64,000 nt of DNA from Hyphomicrobiales bacterium (GTDB taxonomy: Bacteria > Pseudomonadota > Alphaproteobacteria > Rhizobiales > Beijerinckiaceae): positions 1 to 64,000 of the forward strand of contig JAGWTA010000011.1 in NCBI GenBank assembly GCA_028869185.1, given 5' to 3'. Made by a program: the position numbers and the translations under genes. The notes beneath the pieces are model-generated. The model saw only the letters and a program-made list of their open reading frames with translations, ran no database searches and was not told the origin of the DNA. The first letter of the stretch is position 1. Each line of letters starts with the position of its first letter. Shown piece after piece: positions 40,226-51,902 of the stretch.

Positions 40226-41317
40226 TTAAAATTCATTGACGGGTCGTTCATCGAGCGCGACGGATTTTATTAAACAGTCGACCTGTTTTCCCGGCGCCAG
40301 ATCGAGTTCTGCGATAGCGCTGCGCGTCACCGACGCCACGAGCCTGTCGCCGCCCGCAAGCACGACATGAACAAAAGCCAGCGCGCCGGCGTCGGCGTGA
40401 ATAGACTCGACGGCGCCGGCGAGACGGGTGCGGATCGAAAGACCGGTCTGCGGGCCCGTCGCGAGCGCAATGTCTGTCGCGCGCACGAGAATGCGCACAG
40501 GCTTGCCGCTGGGGCCAACGCGCCCGACCAGCGCGCCCTGGCCAGATGGATGGATGAATTGCGTCAGATCGTAGGCAGGATCATAGGCCCCAAGCGCGCA
40601 ATCGAGCGCAGAGGCGAGATGGAACCGCTCGCGCGCCATCACGCCGCGCGCCCGCATCAACGCCGTCGCGGGCGCGCCCTGCGCTGCGACCTGGCCCTTG
40701 TCGAGAACGACGACGTCCTGCGCAAGGCGGACAACTTCCTCGACGGCGTGCGACACATAAAGGATCGGCGTCGAAAATTCTGCGCGCAACCGTTCGATCA
40801 GCGCCATGATTTCGATCTTCCGCTCGTCGTCGAGCGCAGCCAGCGGTTCGTCCATCAGCAAAAGGCGAGGACTGGCGAGCAAGGCGCGCGCCAGTCCGAC
40901 GCGCTGGCGTTCGCCGCCGGACAAAGTTGCAGGCCGCCGATCGAGCATGTGGCCAACGCCTAGCGCAGCGACGACAAGCTCCTGCGGAATGGCCGGCGCA
41001 TCTTTCGGCGCGAAAAATCGACCGAATGCGATATTGCGTCGGACGTTCAGATGCGGAAACAGCAACGCGTCCTGAAACACGACTGCGATGCGGCGCTTGT
41101 GCGCGGGAACGAAAACGCCACGCGCGGTGTCGAGCAACACATTGCCGTCGAGGGCTATGCGGCCGCGCTGCGGGCGCTCAAGTCCCGCGATGAGATTGAG
41201 GATCGTGCTCTTGCCCGAGCCCGAAGGACCAAACAGGGCGCTGACGCCGGCATTGAGCGCAAAATCGACGTCGAGCGTAAAATCGCGCCGCTGATCGAAA
41301 GCTTGAAATTCGATCAT
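40226..41317 (-). CDS. modC: Molybdate ABC transporter ATPase ModC
   Basis: A 363-residue ATPase with Walker A GPSGSGKST near 32-40, signature LSGGERQRVGLARAL and Walker B LLLMDEPLAALDD. The C-terminal 100 residues have a Mop/TOBE-type domain (SIRTRLAGAVESIHADAG), as in ModC. It drives molybdate uptake; methylotrophs need Mo for formate dehydrogenase. The start overlaps modB by ATGA. The usual third gene, modA, is not adjacent. Confidence 0.9.
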   Translation of the reverse strand: MIEFQAFDQRRDFTLDVDFALNAGVSALFGPSGSGKSTILNLIAGLERPQRGRIALDGNVLLDTARGVFVPAHKRRIAVVFQDALLFPHLNVRRNIAFGRFFAPKDAPAIPQELVVAALGVGHMLDRRPATLSGGERQRVGLARALLASPRLLLMDEPLAALDDERKIEIMALIERLRAEFSTPILYVSHAVEEVVRLAQDVVVLDKGQVAAQGAPATALMRARGVMARERFHLASALDCALGAYDPAYDLTQFIHPSGQGALVGRVGPSGKPVRILVRATDIALATGPQTGLSIRTRLAGAVESIHADAGALAFVHVVLAGGDRLVASVTRSAIAELDLAPGKQVDCLIKSVALDERPVNEF

Positions 41318-42003
41318 TGCGCGCTCCGGCGCGCTGCACGCCGCGCGAGCATTTCCGAGGCTGCGAGCGCGCAGACGGCGATCCCCGCCGCAATGAGCGA
41401 CAGGCGCAGCGCCGCCGCTTCCCCGCCTGGCGACTGCAGTTGCGTCCAGATTTCCGATGCGATGGTGCGCGTCTCGCCCGGAATGTTGGAGACGAAGGTG
41501 ATCGTCGCGCCAAACTCGCCGAGCGCTTTGGCAAATCCCAGAATGACGCCCACGGCTACGCCTGGCGCGGCGAGCGGCAGCGTGACGACCGCAAAACGCC
41601 AGAGCGGCGGCGCGCCGAGCGAACCGGCGGCGCGCTCAAGCCGCGGATCGACAGCCTCGAAGGCCTGGCGGATCGGCCGCACCATCAGTGGAAAGCCCAT
41701 CACAGCGGCGGCCAACGCTGCGCCCGTCCAGCGAAAGGCGAATGATATTCCAAACAACCGTTCGAGCGGCGCGCCGATGAAACCATGCCGACCAAAGGCG
41801 ACGAGCAGCGCAAATCCCGTGACGACGGGCGGCAGAACGAGCGGCAGATGAATGATGGCGTCAAAAATCGTCTTGCCGGGAAAGTCGCGCCGCGCCAGCA
41901 GCCATGCGACGGCGACTGCGAAGGGCAGGCTGCACGCCGTCGCAACCAGCGCGATCTTCAGCGACAGCGCAATCGCCATCCATTCTTCGCCCGAAAGGGC
42001 CAT
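41314..42003 (-). CDS. modB: Molybdate ABC transporter permease ModB
   Basis: A 229-residue permease with about five membrane helices, LPLVLPPVVTGFALLVAFG near 53, and the cytoplasmic EAA loop ERAAGSLGAPPLWRFAVVTL near 140, as in ModB. It begins immediately after the transglutaminase-like gene (0 bases between stop and start codon) and overlaps modC. A modA gene should lie elsewhere on the genome. Confidence 0.88.
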   Translation of the reverse strand: MALSGEEWMAIALSLKIALVATACSLPFAVAVAWLLARRDFPGKTIFDAIIHLPLVLPPVVTGFALLVAFGRHGFIGAPLERLFGISFAFRWTGAALAAAVMGFPLMVRPIRQAFEAVDPRLERAAGSLGAPPLWRFAVVTLPLAAPGVAVGVILGFAKALGEFGATITFVSNIPGETRTIASEIWTQLQSPGGEAAALRLSLIAAGIAVCALAASEMLARRAARRSAQ

Positions 42004-42690
42004 TCAGGCGCTCCGGTCGGCCATCGCTTCGCGCTCCATGTCGCCACCGCGCCCTGTTGCGACGAGATCGGGATAACAAGCCTGCATCTCGCGCACGAGG
42101 AAGCGTGCGGGAACATCGAAAAATGCGCCGTGATCATTCTGATAAACCATGAAGGCGCGCCCCTCGCTGTCGAAGGGATGCAGCAACGCATCATGGCGGC
42201 CGTCGAAATCGAGCGGGAGCACGCCAAGCTTTTCACACAGCGAGGCGTTGAAGGTCGGCGTGGCCTTGCGCCACTCGCCATCGATGAAAACTTGCGTGAA
42301 GCCGTGCCAGTAAAATGTATCGGCCCCGCCCATGCGCTCGCGCAGCTTTTGCGTCGTCAGATGATTGCGCACATCGGCGAAACCGGCGCGCGCGGGAATG
42401 GCGAGCGCACGCAGCGCGGCGGCATAGAGAGCCGCCTTGCCGACGCAATAGCCCTCGCCCCTGGCCAGCACATCGGATGCGCGAAACACGGCGAGCGAGC
42501 CCATGTCGACATAAGGATTGTAGCGGATCTCGTCGCGCACCGCCTTGTAGAGCACGGACGCACGCGCACGCTCGTTCGGCAGATGGGCCGCGCGCGCTTG
42601 CGCGAAGGCGACGATCGCCGGATGATCGCTGTCGATATATTCCGCAGGGGCGGTGTAGAGCCGTCTTTCGCTTTCGGTCAGGTCGTCCAT
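42004..42690 (-). CDS. Transglutaminase-like cysteine protein
   Basis: A 228-residue protein with a transglutaminase core: Cys in GEGYCVGKAALYAAALRALA near 82, His in YWHGFTQVFIDGEWRKATPT near 128, and a following Asp, giving a Cys-His-Asp triad. No signal peptide is seen, so it should act in the cytoplasm as a protease-like or amide-processing enzyme; the substrate is unknown. It is placed directly before modB with no gap. Its ATG shares the sequence CCATGG with the divergent VOC gene start. Confidence 0.75.
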   Translation of the reverse strand: MDDLTESERRLYTAPAEYIDSDHPAIVAFAQARAAHLPNERARASVLYKAVRDEIRYNPYVDMGSLAVFRASDVLARGEGYCVGKAALYAAALRALAIPARAGFADVRNHLTTQKLRERMGGADTFYWHGFTQVFIDGEWRKATPTFNASLCEKLGVLPLDFDGRHDALLHPFDSEGRAFMVYQNDHGAFFDVPARFLVREMQACYPDLVATGRGGDMEREAMADRSA

Positions 42691-43330
42691 GGCGTGTGTG
42701 CTGGATCATCTCGTTGTCGTTGCGCCCACTCTAGAACATGGGGCGGCGCATGTCGCGCGGCAAACGGGTTTTGTGATGCGCGCGGGCGGGCGCCATCCTC
42801 AGATGGGCACCCACAATCTTCTGCTGCGGCTTGGCGAGAGCGTTTTTCTTGAAGTGATCGCGCTCGACCGCGCAGCGCGCCGGCCGGAAAATGCCCGGTG
42901 GTTCGGGCTCGACGGGCAGACGCGCGTGCGGGCCGATTGGGCCGCCGGGCGGCGGCTGCGCGGCTTCGTCGCGCGCACGAGCATGCTTGGCCCGCTGCTG
43001 GGGCGCGAAGGTGCGGCGTTGGGGCAGCAGCGCCGCGTATCGCGCGGGGATCGCGCCTGGGACTTTGCGGTGCGCGCAGACGGGAGCTGGCCGCTCGATG
43101 GCGCGGCGCCCTGCCTGATCGACTGGGGCGCGCGCGGGCCGGCCGCCCTCGACATGCCGATTTCCGGCGCGCGCCTGCAACGCGTTCTGATCGAATGTCC
43201 CGATCCGGAGGCCGCAGCCGGGTGCTATCAGGCTATCGGCCTTGCCGATCCGCCGGCCTTGCGCCGCGGCCCGCATACGCGCCTGCTCGCGGTCATCGAA
43301 ACGCCGCAGGGCGAACGCATCCTCAGCTAG
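42689..43330 (+). CDS. VOC-superfamily (glyoxalase-like) protein
   Basis: A 213-residue protein of the glyoxalase_3-like VOC group: VLDHLVVVAPTLEHGAAHVA near the start, GRHPQMGTHNLLLRLGESVF with the metal-site His and FLEVIALD with Glu. Such proteins may be dioxygenases, isomerases or lactone-type enzymes; the exact role is unknown. The ATG at 42689 overlaps the divergent transglutaminase-like start codon; a GTG at 42698 matches the family start better and is a valid alternative. The gyrB gene lies convergent 12 bases downstream. Confidence 0.7.
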   Translation: MACVLDHLVVVAPTLEHGAAHVARQTGFVMRAGGRHPQMGTHNLLLRLGESVFLEVIALDRAARRPENARWFGLDGQTRVRADWAAGRRLRGFVARTSMLGPLLGREGAALGQQRRVSRGDRAWDFAVRADGSWPLDGAAPCLIDWGARGPAALDMPISGARLQRVLIECPDPEAAAGCYQAIGLADPPALRRGPHTRLLAVIETPQGERILS

Positions 43331-43342
43331 TGTGCGCGGCGG

Positions 43343-45844
<2,502 letters not shown>

Positions 45845-45903
45845 CTATCGCAAACCCACAGAAATATGCAGGAAAATAGTGGCCTGACGATGGCTTTCCC
45901 GCG

Positions 45904-47727
45904 CTATCGGGACGCCTCTTCCAGCGCCTCCAGAAAGGCCTCGCCATAGGCGGCGAGCTTGCGCTCGCCAACGCCGTGAACGGCGCGCAACTGCGAGAGG
46001 CTGGCTGGCCTTTTTTCGGCGATTTCGATCAGGGTGCGGTCGGGGAAAATCATGAAGGCGGCGACGCCCTCGGCGCGCGCCAGAGCCAGACGGCGGCGTT
46101 TGAGCGCGACAAGGACTGCGGCGTCCGCCTCGTCGAGCCCCGCATCGGTTGCAGCGGCGACGCGGCGGCCGGAGGCTGGCCTGCGCTCGGCGCGCGGGGC
46201 GAGTTGCTCGGCGCGCAGCTGGATCGGCTCGCGCCCCAAAAGGATCGCCTCGCCCTTTTCTGTGAGGGCGAAACCGCCATGTTCGTTGCTGGCGCTGGCG
46301 AGCGCGCCAGCGGCGAAAAGCTGGCGAATGACCCCCGTCCAGACCTGCTTCGTCTCGCCGGCGCCAGCGCCGAACGTCTTGATGCGATCATGGCCGTTGC
46401 GGCGGATGGAATCGTTCGCCGCGCCGGTGAGCACATCGGCCAGATAATGCGCGCCAAAGCGCTGGCCGGTGCGCCAGACCGCCGAAAGCGCCTTTTGCGC
46501 ATGGACGGAGCCGTCATAGGTCGCCACCTGCCCACGGCAGATGTCGCACCGGCCGCAGGGTGCGCTCTGCTCCTCGAAATAGGCGAGCAGCGTCTGGCGA
46601 CGGCACGCAGGCGTCTCGCAAAGCATGGCGAGCGCGGAAAAGCGGGCGTGTTCGACGCGGCGCTGTTCGGGCGCGATGTCCTTTGCGTCTATGCGCTGGC
46701 GCCAGAACGCCATGTCCTCCAGCCCGTAGAGCGTCAGCGTATCGGCAGGCAGGCCGTCGCGGCCCGCGCGGCCGATCTCCTGATAATAACTTTCGATGGA
46801 GGACGGCATGTCGGCATGGGCGACGAAGCGCACATCCGGCTTGTTGACGCCCATGCCGAAGGCGATGGTGGCGACAGCGACGACGCCATCTTCCTGCAGG
46901 AAGCGATCCTGCGCCCTTGCGCGGGCGCGCTGATCGAGCCCGGCATGATAGGCGACGGCCTCGTGGCCCTGCTCGGCGAAAAAGGCGGCCAGCTTTTCGG
47001 TGCGTTCGCGCGCGCCGCAATAAACCACGCCGCTGGCGCCGCGATGACGCTCGAGAAAGCGCGACAATTGCCGGCGCGGCTGATCCTTGGCTGCAAAATT
47101 GAGCTCGATGTTGGGCCGGTCGAACGAATGCAGGAAAGTCTGCGGCGGGGCGGCGAAGAGCTTTTCGACGATGTCGGCGCGCGTCTGGCGGTCGGCCGTC
47201 GCGGTAAACCCGACGACCTGCAGGCCGCCGAGCGCTTCGGCGACCGCGCCGATCTGCCGATATTCCGGGCGAAAATCATGGCCCCATTGCGAAATGCAAT
47301 GCGCCTCGTCGACGGCTAGCCGCTGCGGGCCGGCGCGGCGCAGCGTTGCGACGAGACCGTCCATCATCAGCCGTTCGGGCGAGACGAAAAGCAGGCGCAG
47401 CGCGCCCTCGCGCAAGGCGCGGAAGGCTGCGTCGTTTTCGGCAGAGTCGTTGGCGGAATTGAGCGTGGCCGCCGGCACGCCGAGCGCGCGCATCTGTCCG
47501 ACCTGGTCGCGCATCAGCGCGATGAGCGGCGAGACGACGACGGTCAACTTTTCCTCGATCAGCGCGGGCAGCTGATAACACATGGATTTGCCCGAGCCGG
47601 TCGGCATGATCGCCAGAACCGGGCCGCCATCGAGCACGGCGCCGATGATTTCGGCCTGACCGGGCCGAAAATCCTCGTATCCAAAAACCGATTGCAGCAG
47701 CGCGCGGGCCCGGTGCGAATGATTCAT
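45904..47727 (-). CDS. recQ: ATP-dependent DNA helicase RecQ
   Basis: A 607-residue RecQ with Walker A IMPTGSGKSMCYQLPAL near 40-56, DEAH in AVDEAHCISQWGHDF, motif VI in SYYQEIGRAGRDGLP, the four-Cys zinc cluster CETPACRRQ...CGRCDIC region near 375-400, RQC and a C-terminal HRDC domain (about 525-600). It unwinds DNA in repair and recombination. It lies upstream of gyrB in the same direction with 110 bases between. All expected domains are present. Confidence 0.96.
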   Translation of the reverse strand: MNHSHRARALLQSVFGYEDFRPGQAEIIGAVLDGGPVLAIMPTGSGKSMCYQLPALIEEKLTVVVSPLIALMRDQVGQMRALGVPAATLNSANDSAENDAAFRALREGALRLLFVSPERLMMDGLVATLRRAGPQRLAVDEAHCISQWGHDFRPEYRQIGAVAEALGGLQVVGFTATADRQTRADIVEKLFAAPPQTFLHSFDRPNIELNFAAKDQPRRQLSRFLERHRGASGVVYCGARERTEKLAAFFAEQGHEAVAYHAGLDQRARARAQDRFLQEDGVVAVATIAFGMGVNKPDVRFVAHADMPSSIESYYQEIGRAGRDGLPADTLTLYGLEDMAFWRQRIDAKDIAPEQRRVEHARFSALAMLCETPACRRQTLLAYFEEQSAPCGRCDICRGQVATYDGSVHAQKALSAVWRTGQRFGAHYLADVLTGAANDSIRRNGHDRIKTFGAGAGETKQVWTGVIRQLFAAGALASASNEHGGFALTEKGEAILLGREPIQLRAEQLAPRAERRPASGRRVAAATDAGLDEADAAVLVALKRRRLALARAEGVAAFMIFPDRTLIEIAEKRPASLSQLRAVHGVGERKLAAYGEAFLEALEEASR

Positions 47728-47780
47728 GGCGCGGGCTTAGCATGCGCGCGCGGGCTCGTCGCCTCCTGCGGCCTGCTGCT

Positions 47781-48200
47781 TCAGACGCCTTTCAGCGCTT
47801 GCAGGATCGCTTCGGGAATCGGCGCGCTTTTGAGGCGGTTGGCGTCTTCGGGATGGCGCGTCGTCCAGACGCGCGTCTCGAAGGCCTCAACGGCCAGTTC
47901 GCCTGCATTGAACAACTGGTGGCGGATGTCGAAACTCGAGCGGCGCAAATCCGTGGTCTGCGTTTCGATCGTGACGGTTTCGCCGAAACGGGACGGCCTG
48001 AGAAAACGCGAACGCGATTCCACGAGCGGAAATCCGGCAAAATCCGTCTCGCTGTAAAGGCGCGCCTTGTTCCAGCCGATGGCGTCGAACAGACCCGCCG
48101 TGCAGGCGTCGAACCACTCGAAATAGCGCGGGTTGAAAACGATTTTTGCGGGGTCGCAATCGCCCCATTCGATGTAACGCTGACGCCGGGAGAGAAACAT
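47781..48200 (-). CDS. Acyl-CoA thioesterase (hot-dog fold)
   Basis: A 139-residue 4-hydroxybenzoyl-CoA-thioesterase-like protein with the active-site Asp in WGDCDPAKIVFNPRYFEWFD near 12-31, where the loop D-x-A/x-K/G precedes the long helix. It hydrolyses an acyl-CoA. GGGAGAG precedes the ATG. The thiolase gene ends 8 bases upstream, so the two are probably one operon, pointing to fatty or short-chain acyl-CoA metabolism. Confidence 0.85.
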   Translation of the reverse strand: MFLSRRQRYIEWGDCDPAKIVFNPRYFEWFDACTAGLFDAIGWNKARLYSETDFAGFPLVESRSRFLRPSRFGETVTIETQTTDLRRSSFDIRHQLFNAGELAVEAFETRVWTTRHPEDANRLKSAPIPEAILQALKGV

Positions 48201-48208
48201 GCGCGCTC

Positions 48209-49441
48209 CTAGCGATTGACGTTTTCAATGAGCAGCGCAATGCCCTGACCGCCGCCGATGCAAGCCGAAGAAATGCCATAGCGCTTGCCCGTGCGCTGCA
48301 ATTGCCGCGCCAGCGTCATGGTCAGGCGCACGCCCGTAGCGCCGAGCGGATGGCCGATGGCGATCGCGCCGCCATTGGGATTGAGCCTGGCTTCGTCGAG
48401 GCCAAGTTCGCGCGCGCAGGCAAGGCATTGCGCGCCGAAGGCTTCGTTGATCTCGACAAAATCGATATCGGAAAGCTGCAGGCCCGTCGCAGCGAGCAGG
48501 GCGCGGATCGCAGGGGCGGGGCCGATGCCCATATAGGCGGGCTCCACGCCGACGCTGCAGCCGGCGATGATGCGCGCCAGCGGGCCGCCGTGCTTTTTCG
48601 CCGTCGCGCCGTTGACCACGAGCGCGGCGGCCGCGCCATCGACAACCGCAGAGGAGTTGCCGCCCGTCTGCACGCCGCCAAACGCCGGGCGGATTTTCGC
48701 CAGCGCTTCAAGCGGAGAGGGCCGAATATGCGTGTCGGCGGCGACGGTCTCGTCCTTGCCGCGCAGTTTGATGCCGCGGTCGGCATGGCCATCGAGCGTG
48801 AACTTCTCGTTCGAGACCGGCGCGATCTCGCCCGCGAAAAAGCCTTCCTTCTGCGCAGCGACAGCGCGGGCGAAACTTTGTGCGGCGAATGCGTCGACGT
48901 CGCCGCGCGAGAGGTTGTAACGCTTGGCGAGATTTTCCGCCGTATGGCCCATGGTGCAGCCGCAGGAAGGATCGAGCAGCGCTTCCCAGAGAAAATCCTT
49001 GAAGCCCGGATCGCCCATGCGAAAACCCGTGCGCGTCGTATAGGAGGCGACGGGATTGCGGCTCATTGATTCGGCGCCAGCGACAAGCGCGACATTGACG
49101 CGGCCAAGCGACACGGCGTCCGAGCCTTGCATGAGCGCTTCGACGCCCGTACCGCAAACGCGCTGCACCATGTGCGCTGGCACGTGCTGCGGAACGCCGG
49201 AATAAAGCGTCGTGTGGCGCGGCAGCATGTAGGCGTCGAACGAGGCCTGCGCCATATTGCCGGTGACAACCATGCCGACTTCGGCGGGATCGACGCCGCT
49301 CGTTGCGAAAACCGCGCGCGCGGCCTTGATGGCAAGATCGGTCGGCGAGATCAGCGCAAAGGCGCCCATGTAATCCACGAAGGGCGTGCGCATGCCCGCA
49401 AGCAGATAGGCGTCGGCGAATTTTGATACGTAAGCCTGCAT
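48209..49441 (-). CDS. Thiolase (acetyl-CoA acetyltransferase family)
   Basis: A 410-residue thiolase. The nucleophilic Cys is in AHMVQRVCGTGVEALMQGSD near 89, the second site block is NPNGGAIAIGHPLGATGVRL and the final Cys is in ISSACIGGGQGIALLI. It condenses or cleaves acyl-CoAs. The ATG at 49441 fits the family; an upstream start at 49474 is weak. Neighbours encode a thioesterase and an enoyl-CoA hydratase. A beta-oxidation role or acetoacetyl-CoA formation for storage polymer synthesis are both possible. Confidence 0.92.
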   Translation of the reverse strand: MQAYVSKFADAYLLAGMRTPFVDYMGAFALISPTDLAIKAARAVFATSGVDPAEVGMVVTGNMAQASFDAYMLPRHTTLYSGVPQHVPAHMVQRVCGTGVEALMQGSDAVSLGRVNVALVAGAESMSRNPVASYTTRTGFRMGDPGFKDFLWEALLDPSCGCTMGHTAENLAKRYNLSRGDVDAFAAQSFARAVAAQKEGFFAGEIAPVSNEKFTLDGHADRGIKLRGKDETVAADTHIRPSPLEALAKIRPAFGGVQTGGNSSAVVDGAAAALVVNGATAKKHGGPLARIIAGCSVGVEPAYMGIGPAPAIRALLAATGLQLSDIDFVEINEAFGAQCLACARELGLDEARLNPNGGAIAIGHPLGATGVRLTMTLARQLQRTGKRYGISSACIGGGQGIALLIENVNR

Positions 49442-49491
49442 GGGTTTGGCTCCCGCGATCCGCAAGCCGCACACTGCGGCCCCGGGTTGAA

Positions 49492-50292
49492 TCAGTTGTG
49501 CGTGACTTTCGCCGCGCGTTTTTCGAGGAAATCGATCAGACGCGCGGTTGCGGCCGGATCGGACGAGGCGATGGCCGAGATCATCGCTTCCATCAGGAGG
49601 CCAGCGTCGGGATCGGCCTGCGCGATACGCGGCAGCGCCTGCACGATGGCGAAATTCGTCATCGGCGTGTTTTTCGCGGCGCGTTCGGCAAGCGCAATGC
49701 CGCGCGCAAGGCCCTCGCCGTTCTCGACCACATAATGCGAAAGCGCGAAGCCAAGACCCTCCTCCGCGCCATAGGTGCGGCCGGTCAGCATCATTTCCTG
49801 CATGCGCGAAGCGCCCACGAGACGGGAGATGCGCACCGAACCGCCGCCGCCGACAAAAATACCGCGAATGCCCTCGGGCAATGCGTAGAAAGCCGATTTT
49901 TCGGCGACGCGAATGTGCGTCGATGCTGCCAGCTCAAGACCGCCGCCGACGACCGCGCCATGCAAAACGCTGACAACCGGCGTGCGGCCGAACTCGATCT
50001 TCTCGAACGCGCGATGCCAGTGCCGCGAGTGATGCATGCTGTCGGACGCGTTGCGCTCGGTCAGTTCCGACAGGTCGAGGCCGGCGGAAAAATGATCGCC
50101 CTGGCCATGAATCACCACGGCGCGCACGTCATCGGGCAGGAAGTCGAAGAATTTTTCGATGCCCAACACGACGTCGAGGTTCATCGCGTTGCGCTTTTCC
50201 GGGCGCGACAGACGCAGCAGGGCAATCTCGCCGCGCCGCTCGGCGCTGAGGGACGGCGGCAGGTCGCAATGCGGCCAGGCTGGTGCGGTCAT
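49492..50292 (-). CDS. Enoyl-CoA hydratase/isomerase family protein
   Basis: A 266-residue crotonase-fold protein with the oxyanion-hole blocks FSAGLDLSEL near 68-77 and SVLHGAVVGGGLELAASTHI near 109-128, followed by EGIRGIFVGGGGSVRISRLV. It probably hydrates or isomerises an enoyl-CoA. The upstream flank has an AT-richer patch, 50293-50363, shared with the divergent ogt gene. The thiolase gene follows 50 bases downstream. Confidence 0.88.
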   Translation of the reverse strand: MTAPAWPHCDLPPSLSAERRGEIALLRLSRPEKRNAMNLDVVLGIEKFFDFLPDDVRAVVIHGQGDHFSAGLDLSELTERNASDSMHHSRHWHRAFEKIEFGRTPVVSVLHGAVVGGGLELAASTHIRVAEKSAFYALPEGIRGIFVGGGGSVRISRLVGASRMQEMMLTGRTYGAEEGLGFALSHYVVENGEGLARGIALAERAAKNTPMTNFAIVQALPRIAQADPDAGLLMEAMISAIASSDPAATARLIDFLEKRAAKVTHN

Positions 50293-50363
50293 GACGTTTC
50301 CCCGTTATTTTGTTATGAAGCATAACATTCATAGACCGTGAGTCAATCGGCTAGGGTGGCCGA

Positions 50364-50903
50364 ATGCGTCGCCTCGCCTTCTTCGAAACCGCGATTGGCC
50401 GTTGCGCTTTGGCGTGGGGGCCAGCGGGCGTTGCGGCCGTGCGCCTGCCCGGAGCGAGCGATGCGGCGACGCGCGCCGCCCTGCTGCGCGCCGTCCCCGA
50501 CGCCGTTGCGGCTCCGCTGCGCGACGCCGGCGCCGATGCGGCGCTGGCCATGACGGCGCTGCTTGCCGGAGAGCGCGATGAAACAGGAGCGATCGGGCTC
50601 GACATGGACGGCGTTGGCGCATTCGAGAGCGCCGTTTATCGGCAAGCGCGCGCCATACCCGCGGGACAGACGCGCAGCTACGGCGAGATCGCCGCTGCGC
50701 TGGGCGATCCGCATCTGGCGCGGGCGGTGGGCGTCGCGCTCGGGCGCAATCCTTTCGTCATCGTCGTGCCGTGCCATCGCGTGCTGGCTGCGGGCAAGCG
50801 CACGGGCGGCTTTTCGGCGCCCGGCGGCGTCGCCACCAAATTGCGGATGCTCGAAATCGAGCGCGCGGCGTTCGGACCGCGCGATCTGTTCAGCCCGCCG
50901 TGA
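50364..50903 (+). CDS. ogt: Methylated-DNA-[protein]-cysteine S-methyltransferase
   Basis: A 179-residue Ogt-type protein with the alkyl-acceptor Cys137 in VVPCHRVLAAGKRTGGFSAP, and FESAVYRQARAIPAGQTRSY with the DNA-binding helix (GEIAAALGDPHLARAVGVAL). The N-terminal 85 residues are a short variable domain. It repairs O6-alkylguanine in DNA by transferring the alkyl group to itself. It is divergent from the enoyl-CoA hydratase gene. Confidence 0.9.
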   Translation: MRRLAFFETAIGRCALAWGPAGVAAVRLPGASDAATRAALLRAVPDAVAAPLRDAGADAALAMTALLAGERDETGAIGLDMDGVGAFESAVYRQARAIPAGQTRSYGEIAAALGDPHLARAVGVALGRNPFVIVVPCHRVLAAGKRTGGFSAPGGVATKLRMLEIERAAFGPRDLFSPP

Positions 50904-50959
50904 TTGCGCCGCAAACCGCGCGCTAAATTTCGTGGGGCTGAGGTCTGAGGAGACAACTC

Positions 50960-51163
50960 ATGACACAACTCGCCGACACGGGCAGGGAGAAGGCGCTCGT
51001 TGAAAAGCCGTTCGAGGTGCGCCTCGGCGCCACGCGGCATGGCTCATTCGTCGATCTGCATGACGCGATCGACGCGGCGCGGATCGTCAAACGCGAAAAT
51101 CCCGCCGATCTTGTTTGCGTGCGCAACGCCGCAACTGGTCAGGTGACGGAGATCACCAACTGA
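50960..51163 (+). CDS. Small hypothetical protein
   Basis: A 67-residue protein (VEKPFEVRLGATRHGSFVDL and DAIDAARIVKRENPADLVCV in the middle) with GAGGAG 10 bases before the ATG. It looks like a small mixed alpha/beta protein of cytoplasmic type and has no signal peptide. I do not recognise its family. It lies 56 bases after ogt in the same direction and convergent with the nitroreductase gene. Confidence 0.6.
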   Translation: MTQLADTGREKALVEKPFEVRLGATRHGSFVDLHDAIDAARIVKRENPADLVCVRNAATGQVTEITN

Positions 51164-51179
51164 GCATGCGCCGGCCGCA

Positions 51180-51893
51180 TTATTCGAAGCCGCGAAACGT
51201 GGCGAAGTCGCGCGCGCTGGCGCGCGTCGTCTCGAGCGCGTTGACTTTTGCGGACCAGTCCGCACGCCCGAGCGACATGCCGCACACAACGATTTCGGAG
51301 GCGTCGAGCGCCAGTTCGGCGCGCACCGTCTTGTGAAAGGCGGCGAAGGCCGCTTGCGAGCAGGTCTCGAGCCCGTTGGCGCGCGCGGCGATGGAAACCG
51401 CCTGCAGGAAATACCCGAAATCGAGCCATGAGCCGATTTCGAGTTTGCGGTCGATGGTGAAGATGATTCCGATCGGCGCGCCGAAGAAAAGATAATTTTG
51501 CGCGCCTTGCGCCATCATCGCTGCCTTGTCGCCGCGCTCAATCCCCAAAAGACCATACATGTCGAACCCGACCTTGCGGCGACGGGTAAGATAGGGTTCG
51601 AAAAATTGATCCGGATAATATTTGTATTCGGCCTCCGCGCGCGCGCCGCCGGTTTCCTTCAATGCGGCAAGAATGGTTGCGCTCAAGCGATCTTTTACGG
51701 CGCCTGTGACGACATGCGCGCGCCATGGCTGCATGTTGGTGCCGCTTGGCGCGCGCGCGGCGACATCGAGAATATGCTCGACCGTCTCGCGCGCCACAGG
51801 CTCGCCGGAAAACGCGCGCACGGATTTTCGCTCGACGAAAACGCGCTCGATAGCGGCGCGTTCGGCTGGCGTGAATGGTGCGGGCTTTTGCAT
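51180..51893 (-). CDS. Nitroreductase family flavoprotein
   Basis: A 237-residue nitroreductase: VFVERKSVRAFSGEPVARET near 19-38 (FMN phosphate arginines), AARAPSGTNMQPWRAHVV near 51-68, YLFFGAPIGIIFTID and the C-terminal FMN contact segment ICGMSLGRAD-like VVCGMSLGRADWSAKVNALE. It uses NAD(P)H to reduce nitro groups or quinones. It lies 9 bases after the DUF3237 gene and probably shares its transcript with dapE. Confidence 0.88.
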   Translation of the reverse strand: MQKPAPFTPAERAAIERVFVERKSVRAFSGEPVARETVEHILDVAARAPSGTNMQPWRAHVVTGAVKDRLSATILAALKETGGARAEAEYKYYPDQFFEPYLTRRRKVGFDMYGLLGIERGDKAAMMAQGAQNYLFFGAPIGIIFTIDRKLEIGSWLDFGYFLQAVSIAARANGLETCSQAAFAAFHKTVRAELALDASEIVVCGMSLGRADWSAKVNALETTRASARDFATFRGFE

Positions 51894-51902
51894 AACGGCC
51901 TT

